Of a DNA stretch of 64,000 nucleotides, positions 53,383-60,669 are shown piece after piece. Position 1 is the stretch's first letter. Each line of letters opens with the position of its first letter. The notes under the pieces are model-generated. The model was not told where the DNA came from. It saw only the letters and a program-made list of their open reading frames with translations, and made no database searches. Position numbers and translations under genes: made by a program. Origin of the DNA: Winogradskyella wandonensis (lineage in GTDB: Bacteria > Bacteroidota > Bacteroidia > Flavobacteriales > Flavobacteriaceae); the NCBI RefSeq assembly GCF_004346845.1, contig NZ_SMGI01000002.1, positions 186,001 to 250,000 of the forward strand, given 5' to 3'.

Positions 53383-53877
53383 ATGAAACGCATTTTTACA
53401 TCTTTTTTAGTTTTAATTTCTATGTTAGTATTCTCTCAAGAATCGCTTCCTGAGCTGTTACAACAATACAATGATAAAGGTGTTCCTTACATTTCCGCCC
53501 AAGAACTGGCAATGCCTAAAACTGAAGCTATTCTTTTAGATGCTCGCGAGCCAAAAGAATACGAGGTGAGTCATCTTAAAGACGCCATTTGTGTAGGTTA
53601 TGATTTTTTTGATTTAAAAACAGTGACAGACAAAATTAAAGACAAAGACCAACCTATTGTGGTCTATTGCTCTCTCGGCATTCGTTCAGAAACCATTGGT
53701 GAGAAACTTAAAGGTGCAGGCTACACCAACGTAAAAAATCTTTATGGCGGCATTTTTGAGTGGAAAAACAATGACTTCGAAGTCTACAATGCTAAGAATA
53801 TGCCCACAGACAGTATCCATACCTTTTCCGACGAATGGAGTAAATGGCTTAAAAAAGGCATTAAAGTCTCTAATTAA
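53383..53877 (+). CDS. Exported rhodanese-domain protein
   Basis: This 164-residue protein has a signal peptide (about 1-18, ending VFSQ) and one rhodanese domain: LLDAREPKEYEVSHLKDAI at the start and the active-site loop VVYCSLGIRSE with Cys96. It would transfer sulfur from a persulfide or act as a phosphatase-like or arsenate-binding domain; the Cys loop length fits sulfur transfer. It follows arsS after 12 bases, so sulfur chemistry on arsenicals (thio-arsenosugars) is conceivable but not shown. Its stop overlaps the convergent secreted protein gene. Confidence 0.85.
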   Translation: MKRIFTSFLVLISMLVFSQESLPELLQQYNDKGVPYISAQELAMPKTEAILLDAREPKEYEVSHLKDAICVGYDFFDLKTVTDKIKDKDQPIVVYCSLGIRSETIGEKLKGAGYTNVKNLYGGIFEWKNNDFEVYNAKNMPTDSIHTFSDEWSKWLKKGIKVSN

Positions 53878-54761
53878 CGCTTTGTATAAACAAATTCTTT
53901 AAATCCTAAATGTTTTAATAACGTACCATCTTTATAAAAAAGGTCAACATCGATTTTTAAATTATGCTTTCCTATTGGCAAATTATTACTTAACAATTCA
54001 TATGGGAGAAATACCTCTTTATCATTATAAACTGCAGAACTAAAACCTGGCTTAAGCGATTTCTTAATTTCTAATTGTCCTGAAACATTTTTATAACCAA
54101 ATTGGGTAGATTTAATAAACTTATCGCCCTCCATAATTCTTATAGTTAAATAACAGCTTTTCCCTTTTAGTCCGTAAATAAAAAACTTATTGTGTATTCT
54201 AATACCAAATTTGTTGTTAGAATCGAAAACATCATTTTCTAGCCAAGTCTTTTCATATTTTGCAGAAACTTTCGATTTGTCAATACCAATTGTAGAGGTA
54301 TTAATTACACTGTTTCCTTTTTTTACCTTAATGTCGTAGAAGTTCCAGCAACTTGTTGTACTGCTACAATCGACTTCTGTTAAAGAATAAATATCCTCAA
54401 TGTTACTGACTTGATTAAAGTACAAACTTACCGTTTTGGTTTCGTTCGCTTTAAGATTAATCGTCCCAAAACCCGATGCTAGATTACCTTTCCAACCTAC
54501 TTGAGCTTTTAAAGCATACCTATTCCCTTTCTTGTCTGTTAAAACAAAAGGCGATGTTCCGCTTGGCGCATGTAATGTCGCAGAAATGGCAGTCTTTGGA
54601 CTAAACTTTAGTTTTACAACAGTCTCTTTAAGTTTAGAGAAATTGTAAATATCTACAATTTTAACATAGTTAGAGTAGCCATTACCAACTGTAACCGTAT
54701 TACCTTGAGAATAGATTATTTGAGCAGAAATTAACAGAAATAGTGAGATTATGTTTTTCAT
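53874..54761 (-). CDS. Secreted protein of unknown function inside the arsenosugar locus
   Basis: Not recognised. This 295-residue protein has a cleavable signal peptide (about 1-18, ending IIYSQ) and a beta-strand-rich mature part. Two cysteines lie close together (VDCSSTTSCWNFYDIK) and a further one is in GKSCYLTIRIMEG. No lipobox and no C-terminal type IX sorting signal is evident. It is transcribed against the arsenosugar genes and overlaps the rhodanese stop by four bases, so it interrupts the operon and forces the genes after it to have their own promoter. Membership in the pathway is doubtful. Confidence 0.65.
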   Translation of the reverse strand: MKNIISLFLLISAQIIYSQGNTVTVGNGYSNYVKIVDIYNFSKLKETVVKLKFSPKTAISATLHAPSGTSPFVLTDKKGNRYALKAQVGWKGNLASGFGTINLKANETKTVSLYFNQVSNIEDIYSLTEVDCSSTTSCWNFYDIKVKKGNSVINTSTIGIDKSKVSAKYEKTWLENDVFDSNNKFGIRIHNKFFIYGLKGKSCYLTIRIMEGDKFIKSTQFGYKNVSGQLEIKKSLKPGFSSAVYNDKEVFLPYELLSNNLPIGKHNLKIDVDLFYKDGTLLKHLGFKEFVYTKR

Positions 54762-54881
54762 AAATATTGCTTTATGCCCTCAAAATAATTTTTTTTTCTT
54801 AAAACACCTATACGAATAGATAAAAGACCAACTTTATAGATGTTTGAATTTTGCCATTAAAAATCTGTGAAAATTTCTACA

Positions 54882-54889
54882 TACTTTTG
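54882..54889 (+). promoter_or_regulatory. Promoter -7 box of the TIGR04282 glycosyltransferase gene
   Basis: TACTTTTG fits TAnnTTTG and lies 25 bases before the TTG start at 54914, giving a leader of roughly 18 bases. Confidence 0.45.
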
Positions 54890-54913
54890 TCTCACGTACC
54901 AAAATCAAACTCT

Positions 54914-55510
54914 TTGACTAACGCTCTAATAATATTTACTCGAAATCCAGAATTAGGAAAGTGTAAAACGCGTTTAGCAAAATCTGTTGGCGATGAAGAA
55001 GCCCTAAAGATTTACAAGCACCTTCTGCAACATACAGCAGACGTTACCAAAACAGTAAATGCCGAACGTTTTGTTTTTTATTCTGAAAACATTCATCAGA
55101 ACGATATTTGGGATAATGCATTCTTTAATAAACAATTACAAGAAGGAAATGACCTTGGTGAACGTATGCAAAATGCTTTTGAAACATTGTTTTTAAAAGA
55201 TTTTAAAAAGATAATTATTGTTGGTAGTGATTTGCTTGATTTAGATACAACCATCATAGAGACCGCATTTGAAAAATTGGATAAAAACGATGCTGTTATT
55301 GGACCAGCAGCAGACGGCGGCTATTACCTTTTGGGTATGAGAAGCTTAAACAAAAACGTTTTTAAAAATAAAGATTGGGGAACCGAAACGGTATTAGAAC
55401 AAACAAAAAAAGATTTTTTTAGCGATAGTCTGTATGTTTTAGAAACTTTAAACGACATAGACTATTTAGAGGACTTAAAGCCTTATAAAGCATTTAATTA
55501 TTTATTCTAA
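54914..55510 (+). CDS. Arsenosugar biosynthesis glycosyltransferase, TIGR04282 family
   Basis: This GT-A-like transferase (DUF2064; earlier 'rSAM/selenodomain-associated transferase 1') has the nucleotide-binding start ALIIFTRNPELGKCKTRLAKSVG, the central VGSDLLDLDTT and AADGGYYLLGM, and the C-terminal DIDYLEDL. The open frame extends to a TTG at 54851. However, a -7 box stands inside that extension, and family proteins start a few residues before IIFTRNP, so the TTG at 54914 (198 residues) is the better start. In arsenosugar loci it probably acts on the ribose after adenine removal. It is separated from arsS by an opposing gene. Confidence 0.85.
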   Translation: MTNALIIFTRNPELGKCKTRLAKSVGDEEALKIYKHLLQHTADVTKTVNAERFVFYSENIHQNDIWDNAFFNKQLQEGNDLGERMQNAFETLFLKDFKKIIIVGSDLLDLDTTIIETAFEKLDKNDAVIGPAADGGYYLLGMRSLNKNVFKNKDWGTETVLEQTKKDFFSDSLYVLETLNDIDYLEDLKPYKAFNYLF

Positions 55511-55550
55511 GTTGCACACGGTTTTCTGTCTAAATTTTTGAATTTTTATA

Positions 55551-55581
55551 TTGTTTACCTGTATTGTTATAGATACTTTTG
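55551..55581 (+). promoter_or_regulatory. Promoter of the purine nucleoside phosphorylase-arsM unit
   Basis: TTG at 55551-55553, 20-base spacer, and TACTTTTG at 55574-55581, 25 bases before the start codon. Confidence 0.7.
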
Positions 55582-55606
55582 ATGCTATAATTACGATTTT
55601 TTAAAT

Positions 55607-56419
55607 ATGATAAAATATATAACCGAAAGCACCGAATATTTACAGAGTAAAGGCTTTGATACGCCCGATGTGGGCATCATCCTAGGAACAGGTTTAGGCC
55701 AACTTATAAATGAAATAGAAATCATTGCCGAAGCTAGTTACAATCATATTCCTAATTTTCCAACGGCTACAGTGGAGTTTCATAAAGGCAAATTGATTTA
55801 CGGAAATCTTTCAGGCAAAAAGGTCGTGGTGATGCAAGGTCGTTTTCATGTTTATGAAGGTTACACGCTTCAAGATGTGACATTCCCTGTTCGCATTATG
55901 GAAAAATTAGGTATTAAAACGCTTTTAGTTTCTAACGCTGCTGGTGCCATAAACCTTAATTTCAAAAAAGGTGAAATTATGCTTATCGACGACCACATTA
56001 ACCTTCAAGGCAGCTCTCCATTAGCCTTTAAAGGTGTAGAAAACCTCGGTCATCGATTTGTAGATATGAGTGCTCCCTACAATCTTGACATTAACGCAAA
56101 GATTAAAGACATAGCGAAAGCTAATAACATCAAATTACACGAAGGTGTTTACGCTTCTGTTGTTGGACCTCAGCTTGAAACTCGTGCGGAATACCGCATG
56201 CTTAAAACTATTGGCGCTGATGCTGTCGGCATGAGTACTGTTCCAGAAGTTATTGTAGCAAATCATCTTAATTTGAAAGTCGCTGCTTTATCTGTTTTAA
56301 CCGATGAATGCGACCCGGATAATCTAAAACCTGTAGACATTGCAGAAATTATTGCTATGGCCGGAAAAGCCGAGCCAAATATGATTACCTTGTTTAAAGA
56401 CTTAATAAAAAAATTATAA
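55607..56419 (+). CDS. Purine nucleoside phosphorylase
   Basis: This 270-residue trimeric-type phosphorylase has IILGTGLGQLINEI, the phosphate-binding QGRFHVYEGY, VSNAAGAINLNFKKGEIMLIDDHINL, the base-binding VGPQLETRAEYRML, and MSTVPEVIVANH. It splits purine nucleosides with phosphate to base and ribose 1-phosphate. Placement between the TIGR04282 transferase and arsM suggests that it, or a close derivative, removes adenine from dimethylarsinoyl-adenosine in arsenosugar synthesis; this is inference from context. A good promoter precedes it. Confidence 0.92.
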   Translation: MIKYITESTEYLQSKGFDTPDVGIILGTGLGQLINEIEIIAEASYNHIPNFPTATVEFHKGKLIYGNLSGKKVVVMQGRFHVYEGYTLQDVTFPVRIMEKLGIKTLLVSNAAGAINLNFKKGEIMLIDDHINLQGSSPLAFKGVENLGHRFVDMSAPYNLDINAKIKDIAKANNIKLHEGVYASVVGPQLETRAEYRMLKTIGADAVGMSTVPEVIVANHLNLKVAALSVLTDECDPDNLKPVDIAEIIAMAGKAEPNMITLFKDLIKKL

Positions 56420-56425
56420 ATTTTA

Positions 56426-56450
56426 GGAGGCTTCCAGATTGTCAACCTCC
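56426..56450 (+). promoter_or_regulatory. Hairpin in the arsM upstream region
   Basis: GGAGG/CCTCC with a 15-base loop lies 7 bases after the phosphorylase stop and upstream of a second hairpin at 56469-56491. It has no T-run and so is not an obvious terminator. Confidence 0.4.
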
Positions 56451-56468
56451 AAGTTAAAAATTAAAATG

Positions 56469-56491
56469 GTGTCTGAGGCAATCGAAGACAC
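56469..56491. repeat. Conserved-loop hairpin, TCGA...CTC family (copy 8, reversed, before arsM)
   Basis: Perfect GTGTCT/AGACAC stem around GAGGCAATCGA, ending 14 bases upstream of the arsM ATG. Confidence 0.6.
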
Positions 56492-56505
56492 AAAAGAAAT
56501 ATATT

Positions 56506-57474
56506 ATGAGTTACTTAGATGCAACTAACGATTTATACAAAGAAGCAGCATTAACGCCAGATGTTGGGCTTTGCTGTACCACAAACCCAATTTGGGAATT
56601 ACCAGGATTAAAGATTCCAAAAATAATGCAAGAGATGAATTACGGGTGTGGAAGCACAGTAAACGCAAGAGATTTAACCAACAATCCAAAAATGCTTTAT
56701 GTTGGTGTTGGTGGCGGCATGGAGCTATTACAATTCTCATATTTTAACCGTCAAAAAGGTGGTGTCATCGGAGTTGATGTTGTAGATGAAATGTTAGAAG
56801 CTTCTCGTAAAAACTTTAAAGTTGCAGAAGAACAAAACGACTGGTTTAAAAGTGAATTTGTTGACCTTAAAAAAGGTGATGCTTTAAACCTTCCTGTTGA
56901 AGATAATTCTATCGATGTTGCGGCGCAAAACTGTCTATTCAACATCTTTAAAGCTGAAGATTTAAAGAAAGCCATTGACGAGATGTATCGCGTTCTTAAA
57001 CCTCACGGACGTTTGGTAATGAGCGACCCAACTTGCGAACAACCTATGAACGATACTTTGCGTAATGATGATAGACTACGTGCGTTATGTTTAAGTGGAA
57101 GTTTACCAATAGCAGAATACGTAAAAGCATTAACCGATGCGGGTTTTGGGACTATAGAAATTAGAGCACGTAAACCATACAGAATCTTAGACCCAAAACA
57201 TTACCCAACAGATGAGTTAATTTACATCGAGTCTATCGAAGTTGCCGCCATTAAAGACCCAATGCCAGAAGATGGTCCTTGTATTTTTACAGGTAAAGCA
57301 GCAATCTATTATGGTGACCAAGACTATTTTGATGATAAAAAAGGACATATTTTACTCAAAAATCAGCCTATTGCCATTTGCGATAAAACCGCTGGTGCTC
57401 TTGCAGATTTAGGAAGAGATGATATTTTTATTAGCGAATCTACCTACCACTATGATGGTGGCGGATGTTGCTAA
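56506..57474 (+). CDS. arsM: Arsenosugar biosynthesis arsenite methyltransferase ArsM
   Basis: This 322-residue SAM-dependent methyltransferase converts arsenite to mono- and dimethylated arsenicals, the substrate for ArsS. It has an N-terminal Cys pair (Cys23-Cys24 in GLCCTTNP), Cys48 in NYGCGST, the SAM-binding VGVGGGMELL with acidic GVDVVDEML, and the core AAQNCLFNIF and RLVMSDPTC. It ends in GGGCC. These cysteines probably bind As(III). The N-terminus differs from classic ArsM and matches the arsenosugar-linked subgroup. Two hairpins precede it and a strong terminator follows. Confidence 0.92.
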   Translation: MSYLDATNDLYKEAALTPDVGLCCTTNPIWELPGLKIPKIMQEMNYGCGSTVNARDLTNNPKMLYVGVGGGMELLQFSYFNRQKGGVIGVDVVDEMLEASRKNFKVAEEQNDWFKSEFVDLKKGDALNLPVEDNSIDVAAQNCLFNIFKAEDLKKAIDEMYRVLKPHGRLVMSDPTCEQPMNDTLRNDDRLRALCLSGSLPIAEYVKALTDAGFGTIEIRARKPYRILDPKHYPTDELIYIESIEVAAIKDPMPEDGPCIFTGKAAIYYGDQDYFDDKKGHILLKNQPIAICDKTAGALADLGRDDIFISESTYHYDGGGCC

Positions 57475-57490
57475 TAAAAATATAAGTCAA

Positions 57491-57520
57491 AAAAAAGAGC
57501 GCTAATAAGCGCTCTTTTTT
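57491..57520. terminator. Bidirectional terminator between arsM and the Mpo1-like gene
   Basis: AAAAAAGAGCGCT pairs with AGCGCTCTTTTTT around AATA, giving 13-bp arms with A and T runs for both strands. Confidence 0.9.
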
Positions 57521-57533
57521 ATTATATATCTTC

Positions 57534-58019
57534 TTAAAATTTAAGCCCTAAAGCATCAAACAAATGGCTCATGGTCCAAGCCGGACCAATCATTAAAAAT
57601 TGTACATCTTTAAGAAAGGATGGCTTTTTACCTTCATGATTATGCCCAACAAATTGCATAATCCAAGCTATAACAAAAATAACTACCATAACTAGCCATA
57701 AGGGTGCGATTTGAGAATATTCAATAAGATGAATGCCATAGAGTACTAATGCTGAAAAAATAAGCATCCCAATAAAAAGCACGAACGATAACCTCAAGTA
57801 ATACAGCAATCCCAAAAGAATAACTACAGTACCAAAATGCAGAAAAGGCTCCATCCATGTTGGTGTTTGGTCTACTAAAAATCCACCTGTAGGAATAGAA
57901 GCCAGTAATCCTATAAGGCTTAAAAATATGGCTGGCACACAAACATAATGCACACGTTTATTAAATGTTGTTTGATGACTTTCCGCGTACTCCTCTAATA
58001 AACTATCTATTTTTCGCAT
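57534..58019 (-). CDS. Mpo1/DUF962-family membrane protein
   Basis: This 161-residue protein has four hydrophobic helices and the DUF962 hallmarks: the N-terminal NKRVHYVCVPAIFLSL with a conserved His, and VGHNHEGKKPSFLKDVQFLMIGPAW near residue 125-150 with the HxH pair. In yeast the relative Mpo1 is an Fe(II) dioxygenase that shortens 2-hydroxy fatty acids by alpha-oxidation. Its placement between arsM and a desaturase-like gene may be chance, since it is on the opposite strand, but a lipid link to arsenolipids is tempting. Bacterial function is unproven. Confidence 0.88.
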   Translation of the reverse strand: MRKIDSLLEEYAESHQTTFNKRVHYVCVPAIFLSLIGLLASIPTGGFLVDQTPTWMEPFLHFGTVVILLGLLYYLRLSFVLFIGMLIFSALVLYGIHLIEYSQIAPLWLVMVVIFVIAWIMQFVGHNHEGKKPSFLKDVQFLMIGPAWTMSHLFDALGLKF

Positions 58020-58106
58020 GGTACAATCGTTTTTTAGTGTTGATGCAATATACCAATTCTATCCAATTGTGTTATTTTTACTAAAGTCTTTCGACCTAAA
58101 AAATCT

Positions 58107-58991
58107 ATGGAAAAGTATATCGACATATTTAAAAACTCCTATTCTAATTATTGGAACTATCTCAAATACGAGCTTATTGATTTAAATCATTGGGATAATT
58201 TTTTCTATGGTTTAATTGTCATTTCTATCGCCGTTTGGTTACTAGAAATTGCTTTTCCATGGCGTAAAAATCAGTCAATTTTTCGAAAAGACTTTTGGCT
58301 AGATACATTTTACATGTTTTTTAATTTCTTTATTCTCAACCTCATTATCCTTATTGCATTATCGAATACGGTTTCAGAATTTTTTAATGATATTTTAAAA
58401 TCTATTGGGTTAAACATTGGAAGTCTTCAACTATTTGATGTTGATGATTTACCTAAATGGTTAGGCTTACTCATTTTCTTTTTGGTGTCGGACTTTGTAC
58501 AATGGAACACACACCGTTTGTTACATCGCGTACCATTTCTATGGAATTTCCACAAAGTACACCACTCTGTAAAAGAAATGGGTTTTGCTGCCCACTTACG
58601 CTACCATTGGATGGAACCTGTGGTTTACAAATCTCTACTTTACATTCCAATAGCCATTATTGGTGGTTTTGATGCGCAGGATGTAGCCATTGTTTATTTC
58701 TTTTCTATAGCAATTGGGCATCTTAATCATGCTAATCTAGGTTGGGATTATGGATTTTTAAAATACATTTTCAATAATCCAAAAATGCACATTTGGCATC
58801 ATGCAAAAGAATTGCCAAAGCATGTAAGCTATGGCGTTAATTTTGGACTAACCTTAAGTCTTTGGGATTATCTTTTTAAAACCGATTACGTGCCGCACAA
58901 CGGACGTGATATTGAATTAGGCTTTAGTGGCGATGAAAACTTTCCTAAAGATTTTATTAGTCAGGAATTATATCCAATTAAAAAGAAATGA
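58107..58991 (+). CDS. Sterol desaturase/fatty acid hydroxylase superfamily protein
   Basis: This 294-residue integral membrane di-iron enzyme has helices at about 30-50, 66-90 and 118-133, and the histidine boxes HRLLH (136-140), HKVHH (149-153) and HIWHH (228-232), with an additional HLNHANLGWD. All boxes are intact, so it is probably active on a lipid C-H or ether bond (hydroxylation, desaturation or alkyl cleavage). It is translationally coupled (ATGA) to a DUF547 lipoprotein gene and, through it, to an arsenosugar glycosyltransferase. This makes a part in forming lipid-linked arsenosugars plausible. Confidence 0.9.
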   Translation: MEKYIDIFKNSYSNYWNYLKYELIDLNHWDNFFYGLIVISIAVWLLEIAFPWRKNQSIFRKDFWLDTFYMFFNFFILNLIILIALSNTVSEFFNDILKSIGLNIGSLQLFDVDDLPKWLGLLIFFLVSDFVQWNTHRLLHRVPFLWNFHKVHHSVKEMGFAAHLRYHWMEPVVYKSLLYIPIAIIGGFDAQDVAIVYFFSIAIGHLNHANLGWDYGFLKYIFNNPKMHIWHHAKELPKHVSYGVNFGLTLSLWDYLFKTDYVPHNGRDIELGFSGDENFPKDFISQELYPIKKK

Positions 58992-59890
58992 AGCAATTTT
59001 CACTACTCGTATTACTCATATTAACAACTGCTTGTGGAATCAGTAAAAAAGCCATTGAAAAGACCGAAGAAACCAAAAAGGTTGAGAATGAAATTGAGAT
59101 TAAAAAAGACATCGAAGTTGTTAATAAAGAAGATATAGCTGTTGAAAATATTGACCCGAGAGTTGTTCAGAAAGATACGATTATCGTAGTTGAAACTTCA
59201 GAATTGCCGCTTCCACCAAAACCTCCTAAATCGACAAATAATTCTAAAAATAGTTTCGATGTAAGATTAAATAACATTTTACAAAACTATGTTTCCGAAA
59301 ACGGCGAAGTCAACTATTCTGAAATTAAAAATGATAGAACAGATTTAGATATTTACATTGATTATATTTCAGAAAATCTTCCTGAAGACAGCTGGTCTAA
59401 AAACGAAAAACTCGCTTATTGGATTAACGCCTACAACGCTTTAACCATAGATTTAATTCTTAGAAATTATCCTATAAAAAGCATCAAAGACATAAAAGAC
59501 CCTTGGGACCAACGTTTTTGGAAATTTGGCGAGAAATGGATAAATCTCAACCAGATTGAACACGAAATTTTAAGGAAAATGGACGAGCCGCGCATTCACT
59601 TTGCTATTGTTTGTGCTTCTTTTTCTTGCCCAAAATTACAGAACAAAGCCTTTACAGCTTCAAATTTAGACACCCAATTAACGAATGCAACAAAGGAGTT
59701 TTTAGCTGATAAAAATCGAAACATCATCAGCGCAGATAAACTTCAACTTTCTAAAATATTCAAGTGGTTTGCTAAAGATTTTAAAACCGACGGTAACCTT
59801 ATCGATTTCTTAAACAAGTACACAGAAGTTGAAATTTCTTCAGGCGCTAAAAAAAGTTTCCTAGATTATAATTGGGATTTAAATGATTAG
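58988..59890 (+). CDS. DUF547 lipoprotein
   Basis: This 300-residue protein has a lipobox (LTTAC, Cys16), a charged Lys/Glu-rich linker (about 20-75, with a proline run LPLPPKPPKS) and a DUF547 domain from about 85 to the end. Conserved parts are KLAYWINAYNALTIDLILRNYPIKSIKDI, NLNQIEHEILR and HFAIVCASFSCPKLQ with two cysteines, a possible As(III)- or metal-binding or catalytic site. DUF547 has no established activity. Overlaps with the desaturase (4 bases) and glycosyltransferase (8 bases) genes tie the three into one unit. Confidence 0.88.
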   Translation: MKQFSLLVLLILTTACGISKKAIEKTEETKKVENEIEIKKDIEVVNKEDIAVENIDPRVVQKDTIIVVETSELPLPPKPPKSTNNSKNSFDVRLNNILQNYVSENGEVNYSEIKNDRTDLDIYIDYISENLPEDSWSKNEKLAYWINAYNALTIDLILRNYPIKSIKDIKDPWDQRFWKFGEKWINLNQIEHEILRKMDEPRIHFAIVCASFSCPKLQNKAFTASNLDTQLTNATKEFLADKNRNIISADKLQLSKIFKWFAKDFKTDGNLIDFLNKYTEVEISSGAKKSFLDYNWDLND

Positions 59891-60572
59891 TATAATTATT
59901 CCCGTTTTAAATGAATCAGAAACTATTGAGGAGCTTATCTACCATCTCATAGATTGTGCTCAAATTCAACATATTTCTGAAATTATAGTTGTTGATGGCG
60001 GAAGTACAGATGGCACTCAAAACATTATTGAAAATCTCGATTTAAACATCAAACTATTACATTCAAAAAAAGGACGTGCCAAGCAAATGAATTATGGTGC
60101 AAAATATGCTTCAGGAGATATCTTATACTTTTTACATGCTGATTCTTTTCCGCCGATTAGTTACGACGAACTTATCATTGACGAGGTTAAAAAAGGAAAT
60201 AACGCTGGTTGTTTCCGCATGCAATTCGATAGTAAACATTGGTGGTTACGCTTAGCTAGTTGGCTCACCCAATTTAGTTGGCGTGCTTGCCGAGGTGGAG
60301 ATCAAAGTCAGTTTATTACAAAAGCATTATTCGATGATATTGGTGGCTATGACGAATCTTACATCATATACGAAGACAATATTCTCATTAACGAACTCTA
60401 CAAACGGAAAGAATTTGTTGTCATCAACAAAAAGATAAAAACCTCAGCACGTCTCTACAAAAGACATGGCGTTTGGAAACTGCAGTACCACTTTTGGGCT
60501 ATTTATGTAAAACGGTGGTTTGGTGCTTCTGCAGATGAGTTATTTGCATATTATAAAAAGCATATTGCTTAA
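59883..60572 (+). CDS. Arsenosugar biosynthesis glycosyltransferase, TIGR04283 family
   Basis: This 229-residue family 2 glycosyltransferase (GT-A) has SIIIPVLNESETIEELI, VVDGGSTDGTQNI, the metal-binding YFLHADSFPP (DxD-like AD), and RGGDQSQFITKALFDDIGGYDE. A C-terminal hydrophobic stretch (KLQYHFWAIYVKRWFG) could contact the membrane. It was formerly called rSAM/selenodomain-associated transferase 2 and is a regular member of ArsM/ArsS loci; it may attach the sugar to a glycerol or lipid aglycone. It overlaps the DUF547 gene. Confidence 0.9.
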   Translation: MISIIIPVLNESETIEELIYHLIDCAQIQHISEIIVVDGGSTDGTQNIIENLDLNIKLLHSKKGRAKQMNYGAKYASGDILYFLHADSFPPISYDELIIDEVKKGNNAGCFRMQFDSKHWWLRLASWLTQFSWRACRGGDQSQFITKALFDDIGGYDESYIIYEDNILINELYKRKEFVVINKKIKTSARLYKRHGVWKLQYHFWAIYVKRWFGASADELFAYYKKHIA

Positions 60573-60627
60573 ATCATTTAAAAATTGAATGAGATACCGA
60601 AATAAATTCGGCATTAATTCAACTAAA

Positions 60628-60661
60628 AACTTTTTCTGCAAGCAAAACTTTTGAAAAAGTT
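60628..60661. terminator. Weak hairpin between convergent glycosyltransferase and barrel-protein genes
   Basis: AACTTTTTC/GAAAAAGTT, 9 bp with a 16-base loop, all A/T-rich. It is the only candidate terminator in this 97-base gap. Confidence 0.45.
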
Positions 60662-60669
60662 GAGTTTCA

